The position numbers were made by a program, and so were the translations under genes. Under the pieces are notes generated by a model. That model was not told where the DNA came from and did not search any database. It worked only from the letters and a program-made list of their open reading frames with translations. A stretch of 64,000 nucleotides of DNA, from the NCBI GenBank assembly GCA_932294295.1, contig OW028579.1, positions 3,691,370 through 3,755,369 on the forward strand, given 5' to 3'. This document shows positions 1 through 11,300 of the stretch, one piece after another. Position 1 is the first letter of the stretch; each line of letters starts with the position of its first letter. The DNA is from Alitta virens. Its lineage: Eukaryota > Annelida > Polychaeta > Phyllodocida > Nereididae.

Positions 1-115
1 GATAGGATAGGATAGGAGAGGAATGGATGGCTATAGGATAGGATAGATTAGGGTAGGGTAGGATAGGATAGGAATGGATAGGATAGAAATGGGTTGCTAT
101 AGGATAGGATACTAA
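1..115. repeat. GGATA pentamer microsatellite
   Basis: Imperfect (GGATA/GGTAG/GGAATGGATA)n array at the left edge, cut by the window. Confidence 0.85.
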
Positions 116-204
116 TTTCACAATTAGGAATATCTCACTATTAAAATCAATAGGATTTTGTATTTCTGTTTGTTTTGTTTTTTTCTTTTTATTTATGTTT
201 TCGA

Positions 205-382
205 GGGCGGAGGCCTAGCTCAGAGGTAGCGCTCTGGGCTTCCAACCGCTGGGTCCCGGGTTCGATTCCCGGTCGAGCCTAAGTTGGATGGCTGTTTCAT
301 CCTTCGTCTCATTGCCATGGTCTCTGCCTGTTCTAATTAGCCCAATTGGTGCAGAATTACAGGACGTAAAGCCCTAATCACC
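205..382 (+). mobile_element. SINE-A copy 1 (tRNA-headed)
   Basis: The head TAGCTCAGAGGTAG resembles a pol III A box and GGGTTCGATTCCC is a B box. The anticodon-like loop is CTTCCAA. The body (TTGGATGGCTGTTTCATCC, CTAATTAGCCCAA, ACAGGACGTAAAGCCCTAATC) is shared by all copies. This is one of two best-preserved heads. No acceptor stem closes properly, so it is not a tRNA gene. Confidence 0.85.
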
Positions 383-734
383 CACCCACACTTTATGTTT
401 TCGTCTCAGCAGATGCATAGTCCAACAGAACTTTGCTTACAGGACAAAAATGAATTGCAAATGTTTATAAAAGGAAGGCTCTAGTTCATGGCTCCGCATA
501 TGTTAACTGGATTTAGGAAAGCTGTTTTCTTAAATTGCACAATTGTCCAAAGGATATGAAACACAAGATACTAATCTCCTGAAGAATGCGTATTTCCTGT
601 AAAATTTTATAACAAAATGTTAGTAGGAGGTCTTAAACATTGCTTCAATGAGGCAACAGTTGTATATAAATGAGCAGTGAATGAATCAATGAATGAGGAA
701 TGCTAAATGATTGTGTGTCAGTGCGCTGTTTTGG

Positions 735-915
735 TGGTGGGTGGATTAGGGTTTTACGTCCTGTATTTCTGCACCTGATGGGCTAATTAGGACAGGTAGG
801 GACCATGGCAATGAGATGAAGGATGAAACAGCCATCCAACTTTGGCTCGACCTAGAATTGAACCTGGAACCCAGTGGTTGGAAGCCCAGCACGCTACCAC
901 TGAGCTAAGTACCCC
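735..915 (-). mobile_element. SINE-A copy 2
   Basis: Reverse-strand copy beginning with the complement of GACGTAAAACCCTAATCC and ending in the complement of the tRNA-like head. Full length, diverged from copy 1. Confidence 0.85.
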
Positions 916-991
916 ACTTCTGGGCTGCTTTGGTAACCCAGGTTCTAATTAGGCTAAGGCTGACAACTTTTGAATATTTGTTTCTTATTAT

Positions 992-1178
992 GGGGGTGGG
1001 GGCCTAGCTCAGTGGTAGTGCTCTGGGCTTCCAACCACTGGGTCCTGGGTTCAATTCCCGGTCGAGCCCATGTTGGATGGCTGTTTCATCCTTCGTCTCA
1101 TTGCCATGGGTTCTGCCTGTCCTAATTAGCCCATCAGGTGCAGAAATACAGGACGTAAAGCCCTAATCCACCTCCACC
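992..1178 (+). mobile_element. SINE-A copy 3
   Basis: Forward full-length copy with TAGCTCAGTGGTAG and GGGTTCAATTCCC boxes, only 76 bp from copy 2 in opposite orientation. The two could form a hairpin in the primary transcript. Confidence 0.85.
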
Positions 1179-1399
1179 ACCATTTTTTCTTATTATGTCA
1201 TTCAACCGCATTAAAAGTTATCCAGATACTTTTAACTTTATAAATAGGATTCACCCAGTGAGAATTACATTGAGCCAAGATATGAATAGACAGCCATGAA
1301 AATGATTTTCATATATGATGCCACGGTATCTATAGCCATCCTTCACTAAACATCTTATTCGATAACGTTAAATACAGTATATAAGCAATTATAATTTGC

Positions 1400-1690
1400 A
1401 CGAATGAAGTGCCCACACTGGGCTGTGTAGTGTATTAGCGGAGTAAACACTGAGCTGATATCGGGCCAACATTGTGCCGATGATGCCGATGCGGAGTCGC
1501 TGCTGAGCTTTTGTGGCTTATAATTTATTTTCTTTGTTATAATTCTTATAATTTGCATTTTAAAGAAAGCGTCTGAAAACTTTTAATGGTGTTAGAAGGG
1601 CATATTTCCCAGATATTATATCACATCAGCTGGGATCATCGTTGGGCCATCATTTAGTCAACATCGGGCAGACTTGACATGACATGGGGA
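1400..1690. repeat. Degenerate GGGCCAACAT/CCGATG motif cluster
   Basis: ATCGGGCCAACATTGTGCCG and GTTGGGCCATCATTTAGTCA belong to the same motif style as the palindromic elements near 3288, 11525 and 58345. Origin unknown. No upstream CH2 exon is visible in 1-1798. Confidence 0.4.
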
Positions 1691-1798
1691 TAATCGGGGT
1701 ACTCTTCGGTGTACTGCAATGGATAACAATCTTCCTTCTGTGTATGCGAGAGGACTCGGTGATAGACCACACGTTTGTGTATTTTTCTTTTCTTTCAG

Positions 1799-2012
1799 TC
1801 TTGAAAATTGCCGCCATGCCATGAAGCTCGCAAAAGAACACTTTGACATCCCCCTTGTGGTGACCCCGGAAAACTTTTCGAACCCTGACCTAGACGAACT
1901 GTCTGGCATGACTTATTTGTCTTACTACATGAAAATGGACTCTCCCGGGTACTTCGCTACCTTGAGATGGGCCCAGGGCCAGACACCTCAGAAAAAATTC
2001 AAGAATTTCCAG
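1799..2012 (+). CDS. Exon: C-terminal half of CH2 and start of CH3
   Basis: Acceptor TTTCTTTCAG before 1799 and donor CAG|GTGGGC after 2012. The first base completes a codon; the exon then reads 71 whole codons and ends in phase 0. The translation contains [30 protein letters not shown] and MTYLS, which match the last helices of a filamin or spectrin CH2. It continues with LRWAQGQTP, the opening helix of another CH domain. The first half of CH2 is not found in 1-1798 and should lie upstream of the window. Confidence 0.9.
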
Positions 2013-5000
2013 GTGGGCAGTTATAAAATGTATGAGTCATAAATTGTAAATTCATGGGAAAAACCTAATTAAAAAAAAGTATTTAAATGAGTATTAATCA
2101 TGGAAACAATGGAACTGCATGACCTTCACACCACTTGATGATGGGAGCAGTTTTTTACACTTTCCTTATTTAACACAATAGAATCTCTCTAGGTGGCCCC
2201 ACGGTAGCGAAAACTAAATTTTTCTTAGTGGGGTCTTCTGCCTTAAAATTGTTGTTGTTTTAATTCTAATTTATTATGTAAATTGCAAATAAATGAGTCT
2301 GAATCTAAATCTGAATCTTGAATATTAAACAAAGGATCAAAATGATAGCTAGTATGGGCCAATGTCATTCCACGTTTGGCCATCAATGTCATCTGGACAG
2401 TTTCTCAATATATATTTCGTAGGTAAATTTTTTTAAACACCTGTGGAACAAATATATTTGCCGAAGTGGATGGGATATCTTATATTCTTTCAATTTCATT
2501 TTGTGTGTAGAATGATTGGAACGATGGAAGCACTTTGACTGCCCTGATACACTCACTAGGTGGCACTGTCACTCCTGGTGCCAAAGGAAAGTTTGCAACA
2601 CTCCAAGACTGTAAGTATTTGTAAAAATTTACTTTAAGTGTCAATTTTTCAAAACGAGAAGAACTTACTTTAGCTGTCCAAAATTGGATGAGGGGTACTT
2701 AATGATACAAGGTTAAGTCTGTACTTAATGACTGTACTTAATGATACAAGGTTAAGTCTGTACTTAATGACTGTACTTAATGATACAAGGTTAAGTCTGT
2801 ACTTAATGACTGTACTTAATGATACAAGGTTAAGTCTGTACTTAATGACTGTACTTAATGATACAAGGTTAAGTCTGTACTTAATGACTGTACTTAATGA
2901 TACAAGGTTAAGTCTGTACTTAATGACTGTACTTAATGATACGAGGTTAAGTCTGTACTTAATGACTGTACTTAATGATACAAGGTTAAGTCTGTACTTA
3001 ATGACTGTACTAATGATACAAGGTTAAGTCTGTACTTAATGACTGTACTTAATGATACACATTAAGTCTACAGGTACTTATTGAGACAACGTGAAGTCTC
3101 CAGACTTTTGGTTTAAACATTTGATAAAAAATTTAGCTTCGTACATATTTATGGAAGGTTTAAATTTTTTATGGTCATATTTTATGTTATTGCAGATAAT
3201 GAACATGTTATTGAAATGGGTAAAACCTCTATATTTTATTTTTATCTGTAGTTGTACTACATGTGCTTTTCCTAACATTATAGGCCTTACCCAGATAGCA
3301 TTTCAAATCGGGCCAGCGTCGTTTCTATATCGGCCGCTGTCGGTACAACATCGTTTCAACATCGCTGACATCGCGCCGAAGTTGATACGATTTGGAATGC
3401 TATCTGGGAACACCTTCATAGTTTTATATATACACTATAATATTCTTTTTTCCCTGAAGAATTTTCTAGAATTTAGAGTTTCTGTTTTCACTGTTCACTA
3501 TAATTTTGGGGTAACTCTAACCAAAATAAAACTGATTCAAAACACAATCCACATAATTATTGGCACTTTCTACGTAAACCTTGTTTGTGAAGTGCTTTAT
3601 ATTCTCTCCGTACACACTAATCCTGTCAGGAGTAAACTAATCTCTTTGCTTTGCGAGATCTTACCCTGCTGTGAACTCCATACCAAATCTCGCCCATTCT
3701 CGCCGTCACGAGATCACGTGCTGTGCTTTCATTGTTGTCTATTTATAGAACATGTATGTACTAACAGCTTATGTACAACACTGGTGTACATACCACACAA
3801 GTATATATGATTGTGTGCTACAATGTATGTGTGGCATAGACAAACTTGTGTACATCCCACTCTGGCTCTCAACTGTGATACCAAACTCTGCTGCCAAAAC
3901 CAAACTCTGATGCTACACTCTGATACCAAACTCTGATACCAAGATACCAACTCAGAATGACCCCCGATTCCATACTCAGTGCCAAGCGCTGATGAGCAGA
4001 ATTCAATTCTGAAACAGCCGCTCTGCATATACATAGATTCATTATTATTATTGTGATACAAGGAAAATTCACAGATTAGGTTATGTGAAGTTGGGGCAAT
4101 GATATTCAAGTGTGATTTGAAAATTTGACTGCAGCTATTAAAGCAATACTTTAAAAGTGAAAATCTGAGCATAACAGGACATAAATATCCTCGTTGTCCT
4201 GTTAAAACTTCTTTTTTTCATATCTTCTGTAGAAATTTTGCATGCAATGTTGCCACTCAGAAATTTCTGAAATTCTGTGTTCTCATGTGTCCAAATAAAC
4301 TGTATATTCCATCAAGTACAATAGAAATACCTCTAATAATATAGTGAGTAAAGAAAACAGCTATGCCAGTAAGAAACTTGCTTAAAATGTATGTTTTTTT
4401 TCTAATTTTAATTTTTTTATTATTATTATTTTTTTTTGTAATTTAATTTTAATTACTGTGGCAAATTTAATGGATTTATGTATGTGTACAGTGGTGGAAA
4501 AAGTTTTGGCACACATTAAAAGAGCAACATTTTTCTTGTGTAAAAGTAATTTTCTAATATAAATTCTTGTCTAACCAATGTATGGACTATTTCGCCAGTG
4601 CCAGAGGTCAATGAAAACTTTATCATTTGAGACTGATCACGATTTTGTCATCATAGTTATGACATTTTTGTATATAAACAAATCTAATACAACTATCTGA
4701 GGTAGATAGTGTGTGAAAGCTGTTTTTCCACCACTGCAAGTATTATTACAGTAAAAATCTCACTACATTTTTACTTATTTTTACAGGCATGGATAGTGCA
4801 AAGCGAATGGGAGTGGAGCCAGTCATTTCGCCCCAAGAAATGGCCAGTTTGGAGGTGGACCATTTGGGCGTCATGGCATACGTTGCTTGGTTTCAGCACC
4901 TAGCCAGAAAAAGGTCCCCGAAACACCAACCCGTTGCGCCCAATCAGAAAACCATCCAAAAACAGCAAGAAATTCCCCTCTCAAGACAGATTCTCTTCAG

Positions 5001-8000
5001 CCAATTCATGAGGGAATCACTGCCAGGAAATTCCGTAAGAATATTTTATTAATCCCAAAAAACAAAAATTACAAATTACAGTGGAACGTCACAATTAGGG
5101 CCACCCTTGATACTTCTGTAGTGTTCTCAAGACAATGTGAATCTTATTCGTGTTACCCGGCTGGATGTCACTCAGTTGATACGTTAAAGTGGTGGTCCCT
5201 TGTACTTGGTATCTATGCTGAGGCAAGTGAAAGACCCCACCCATGGGGTAAATGTTTAACATGGGTGGACTCCTTTCTGTCTCACCTCATCAATCAACCT
5301 TCGATAGCAGCAAGAACTTGCCTTAGAGGGCTGCAATTTCCATATCTATCTATCTATCTGTCTATCTATTCATCTATCTGTCTATTTATCTGTCTATCCA
5401 TCTGTCTATATATCTATCTATCTATATATCTGTCTCTCTGTCTATCTATCTGTCTATCCATCTGTATGTCTGTCTATCTATCTATCTATATATCTATCTA
5501 TCTATCTATCTACCTATCTATCTGTCTATCTATCTAATTCTGGAACTGATTTTTACGTTGTAATCAGTTTTGACCAATGAAGTGGACTGACACTATAGTG
5601 GTCTTATATTGTTGAATTCAACTGTATTTTATTATTTGTCATATATATATGGATCGAAGATGTACAGTTGCCCATTCAAAATATATTCAAATAAATGCTA
5701 AGGATTAGGTTGGAAGTTTTGACATTGCAACCAACAAAGTAGTATGGAATTATTTAGTTTCCAAGTCTATGAAATTGACTGTAATTGTGGTGTTTAAATG
5801 TACTCGTTATTTGGGAGTGTGTTAGAGATTTATGAAATTTCAGCCTTCTCAGGCCAGTTCTTGTTACTCATTAGGGTAGATTCCTAAGATGAGAGAGGCC
5901 ACAGGGTGTCTATTAGAAGTAAATACGAATTTATCCTATGTGTGTGGGGTCTTTTACATGTTCCAGCAGAGACACCTAGTCCAGGACACCTCCAAACTAC
6001 AATGAAACCAAAGCATAATATTCTCCATTTAGCTGCTCATCCAGGATGATGATCCAGCATAAGTGTATGTTGGAGAGCTCGGTGTTATATTTTATGACTG
6101 CCGGGTATAATGGATGGTTGCATAGTTTGTTTGTTGGCTTAGGGGTATATATTTATGCAGCTTAAAACCATTGAATTATCTCATATAAAGTACCATGTAA
6201 TTTCTTTTTCCAAATCTCAATCTATAGACTCCTCCCATCACTTAGGGGTGGGGCCTAGCTCAATAGCAGTGCGCTGGGCTTCCAACCACTGGGTCCCGGG
6301 TTCAATTCCCGGTCGAGCCTAAGTTGGATGGCTGTTTCATCCATCATCTCGTTGCCGTGGTCTCTGCCTGTCCTAATTAGCCCAACTGGTGCAGAATTAC
6401 AGGACTTAAAGCCCTAATCCATTCCCCATCACTCTTGTTATAATAATTACGGAGAATATCAAACTGAGATATCACTCGAGCAGCTCAGGAAAAGTGTCTA
6501 TACATACAGTCTTCAAACGGTTAGATTCAGCAATCTGTGAGACAGGTTCCACGTCTATACAGCGGAAAATATCTCTTACATACATGGTTTTCTCAAATGA
6601 TTTTTACTTAGACATATCTCAATGCTCCAAATCGTACAGAGCACACTTTATGTTTACTGCGGATGAGTGTATAGAGGGTGGGGGCCTAGCTCAGAGGTAG
6701 CGCTCTGAGCTTCCAACCGCTGGGTCCCGGGTTCGATTCTCGGACGAGCCTAAGTTGGATGGCTGTTTCATCCTTCGTCTCATTGCCATGGTCCCTGCCT
6801 GTCCTAATTAGCCCAACTGGTGCAGAAATACAGGACGTAAAGCCCTAATCACACACACACACACACACACACTGCGGATGAGTGATGTTCCCTACTTTAA
6901 AGTTTTGAGAAATACCCCAAACCCAAATGTGTCAGTAATATATACATAACGTTCCATGCAAATAACAGCCCACTACAGTATATGTACATAGAGATTTCCA
7001 AACCTTCAAATACTCAATATAAACATTCTCTTCGTGGTTAAATAACATTGGATATAGTTTCATGAATATTTCCAGTAGGTACATGAAAATGAACTGTTTT
7101 GATCAATGAATGAATTGTATCTGAATTGTATAGGGATTTGGAATGACAATGGCATATATATCATTTTAATCTAAAATATGAATTATTATATTCAGTATGA
7201 GCTGCATGTATCATACATTTTGTTGTGTGCCTTCTTTTGAAATATATGGTCCACTTAATGCTTATTAAGATAATATTCTAGACTAATAAAATTTAAAAAA
7301 AAAACAAAAAACAACAACAACACACAAGTTTTATTCAGCAACTTTAATTTGCTCCTAATAGTCCATCATTTGTAAATTAAAAATTTGTGTTTATATCATG
7401 TTGCTTTACATATGCTCCTACCTATTCACTATCCCATTTACCACACTGAAATGCATATTCAGCAGTGTGTGTGCAGTAGTACTATAAGTACATAAAAGCA
7501 ACGTGTTGCCTTAATTATGGAAGATATTTTCGTATGAAATATATATTAATTATGGCTGAGATAGGTATGTTCACTATTACATGCAAATAGAAGGCCTAAA
7601 TAGCAACTCTAGTATTTAATCAATAGTGGCCCACAAAACTGAATAATATACAGCAATGTTGGAAGGGATTGGTCCATTTTTGGTAAACAAATTTGTATTG
7701 ATGTTGAAATGTACATTTTCTTTGGCATATGTACGTATACAGCTGTACATAATGTATATAATTGTTTATTTGAACTATGTATTACTGCTATTAGAATTTT
7801 TATAATAATTTTAATTTATTGGTCTGTTTTCTATCAATAATTGAACTATTTTTAGAAAGCAAATTGTACTGGATGGAAGACACCTGAATGGTGTGTGTAC
7901 CATTGCCCAAATGCCTTTAAAATTTAAATACCTAATATATTCCTACAAACAAATTAAATATATTTTGCCTAATAGGAGAAACAGCTAAAATTTACAATCC

Positions 8001-8315
8001 TTTTTATGTTACCCACTTATTTGCCTACTCTTACCTTTGTTTGCTTACTTACTTACTTACTTACTTACTTACTGACTTACTTATTACTTACTGACTGACT
8101 TACTTACTCACTTGCTTGCTTACTTGCTTGCTTCCTTACTTGCTTGCTTGTTTGCTTACTTACTTGCTTACTTACATACTTTCTTACTTACTTACTTACT
8201 TGCTTACTTACTTGCTTGCTTATTTACTTACACTTACTTACTTGCTTACTTACATGCTTACTTGCTTACTTACTTACATACTTTCTTACTTACTTTCTTA
8301 CTTACACTTACCTAC

Positions 8316-8375
<60 letters not shown>

Positions 8376-11300
8376 GCATACTTTCTTACTTACTTACATA
8401 CTTTCTTACTTACTTACTTGCTTGCTTACTTTTCCTGTCCTAATTCAGACACGTAATCGCATACATTTCATTGTGATGTGTCATAATTAGGCCTTATGCA
8501 TTGTTGTTGATATGTTTTAACACATCCTGCATGCTGCAGGTATTCAAATATCTATGCTAATAAAAAAAATGCTAATAAAATGCTAAAACATGCTGATCTG
8601 TTCTCCTGCCCATAGCTCACAGCATGATATGTTGCAATTAAGGATATACACTGTATGTGTTTAACATTTCTAAAAAGATGATGTAAGGTAGTTATGTGGT
8701 AATTGTATTAAATACAACTGATCTTTTAAACATTATATATTCAATTTTAAATGGAGAATTTGTGTCCTGTAGGAGATGATTATAGTTGAGCTTTATAGGT
8801 CTATACATCGCTGTTAATAACCTTGTAATTTAGGTCTAGGTAGTGTTTTGACTTTTCATTAGCTAATTAAGCATCCTATGTGTCAATTTGACCCCAGGCA
8901 ACTTCAGTACACCATAAACTGCGGATTGTAGTGGTATTAGTTACTTGGTCGGGCACTAGGGGGTCCTTGTAACAATGATCAGTAACAGGTGCTGACACCT
9001 CGTGTTTTTGTGAGGAAAATTCTCCTGGAGAAAACACTCATCACCGCAAGAATTTCCCTGGCTCACTTTTACTAAGTCATTCAAAAGTTACATTATCTCA
9101 AAATATGAAAATATATGCATAAACCAAACTGCTATATCTGTTCATGCAATATTTTGTAATATAACTCATCTTCATAACTTGTTTCACTGTATTGTATTGT
9201 AATTGCTCTTTATCTTATTTTATTTTTTAAATTCGTACTTATTTAATCTTTTTGGGTTGCACCTGATAGTAAAGTTTTATTTAAAACTTCGGGTGCATTT
9301 CCATTATATGTCACAAAACATATAATTTTGTAAATGATTATTTTTAGAAAATGATGTTATATAGGAAGAATAAACTTCACTTACTACCATGGTCATTAGA
9401 AGTATCAATTTCAGTCACAATCAAATTATTGAGTGTTTCCAAACTTTTGCTCAGCAGTGTGTATTTCAAGAAGATGAAGTCCAAAGTGGAAAAAAGCCTA
9501 TATAGTTGTGGAATTATTACAAAAATTGATCCAAAAATGCAGAATATAATATGTTACCATTATTGTATTTTCAGACAACATTTACTCTAGAAGCACTTGA
9601 CCTGAACGTTCGATCTGATGACGTCACAATAGAGGTCATTGGCCCCACCACCAAACCCAAAGCCACCTTGACCTGGCATGGGACCCAAGGTCACGGACAC
9701 TTCACCCCACAGGAGGGTGGCATCCACAAGGTGGGTCAAAGGTCATGACCTTAGGGTTCAATGATATCAAGATTATGAATAGTGAATGTGAGGCGCTGAA
9801 TGTTGTGTTTAATGGTGTGGACTCCAAGCTTTATCATCTCATCATTACGTCTGCATTTGGCATCTAGCGGCCTAGGGTGTCTAAAAAAAAATGAATGTCC
9901 AAAATTCAAAGGGGCTAACCCTTAAATAGTTTCTATGAACCCTTTCTGTCTCACATGCAAAATTTGGGCTCATTAGAAGGGATTTTAGAACTCCCCCCAA
10001 ATGCCAAATAGATGAAATGCAGTTTCGTGCTATTTTTCTCTATCGAAAATGGCTTTTTTGCCTAATAACTCATAAAATATCGACTATAGACCATATAAAT
10101 GTATTGACAGTTAGTATAAATGTGTATATTCCGAACATTTTAGTACCTAATAGGTACTTCAAATGAGCCCAAATTTTGCATGTGAGGGTTCAAAGAAACT
10201 TTCTAGGGGTTAGCCCCGTTGAATTTCAGATTTTCATTTTTTTTGGGACACCCTAAGCTGGCCATATAAGCTGACTAATTAAGCTTGACCCAATTAATGC
10301 ATTGATACATTGAGACATATTAAACTGCAAGTAATAGTTACCACGTACAACTAACTGTTATATATGTAGTCTGTTACTGTAAATTAAAATTCAAAAGTTG
10401 TTTTATACCATTTCGGCAGTATAATTATCATTTTTATAGAGTGTGTACCCTACTGTGCCTTCCTCAATCTGGAAGCTATATATTGCTTACTATTTTGTTG
10501 ATAACGAAGAACTAACTCAATTTGTTGGACTATATATGTTTTTATATATATATAGTTTTTATTGACACTTTTTCATATCAGAAAAGATACATATGTCACA
10601 TATCTACTCGCTACGTCTATCTAAAACTACATCTACAGAAATATGATATACGAGTTCTCATTATTTTATACATAATATACAGCTTAACGTTCAAGGTCCC
10701 AGTTGCCATAATTTGATATTTTCTGGGGAGAGTCCTGCTCTTAGACATTCAGTATTAAAGCGAAATAATATATTAGTACATAAAAGATAGAAAATAAATC
10801 ACAGATCAAATTGCAAATACTGATTACAATATCAATATTAGATTATACAAACAAAGTTTACTGTATATAAAGAACTTTAATTTACTTATTTATTCTCTTG
10901 AATTAATTTTGCAGGTGTTTTTGTACAATAAAGGCGAATTAGTGGATGGTTGTCCGCAGGAAATTTACGTCAAAGGAGAATCGAAAACGCCTCAACAACT
11001 TCTGCATCTGCTGTCCATGTTCAAAGACTGCAATGTAGGCACCACACAAGTCATTAGAGTAAGTATGATGTGTGTTTATGTTCATTTACAGCTGAACTCA
11101 TAGACTTTGAAACTAAACTCCAGATGACGTCATATGAATCCAGGACTCCCATTGGCTGAGGGACTGGCTAAACCAATGGGAGCCCTGGATCCCATATCAT
11201 ATTAATGTGTCGTCCTTCGGAGTTTTAGTTTCCGCGTCAGTGAAATTTGCTGTAAATTGTGAAAACTATAACTCAGTAAGTTAGACTTTATAGCCGTTGG

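Larger units (their letters stand above)
2611..4786. other. Intron between the CH3 exons
   Basis: Holds the 39-bp minisatellite and a palindromic MITE (listed separately), a GATACCAAACTCT-type degenerate repeat at 3870-3950 and a T-rich stretch at 4390-4450. No further coding support. Confidence 0.6.

Noticed and set aside
212..280. Possible tRNA gene (A and B boxes, TCC-like anticodon)
   Set aside because: The same head occurs with a constant SINE body in nine copies and the acceptor stem does not pair, so it is a SINE promoter.
2728..3027. Open frame repeating [13 protein letters not shown]
   Set aside because: By-product of a 39-bp minisatellite whose unit is a multiple of three.
3091..3810. 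239-codon open frame on the + strand in an intron
   Set aside because: It runs through a palindromic MITE and AT-rich DNA, has no family signal or splice logic, and its composition is like untranslated intron.
8112..8490. Leu/Tyr-rich ORFs in three frames
   Set aside because: Produced by the TTAC tetranucleotide array.
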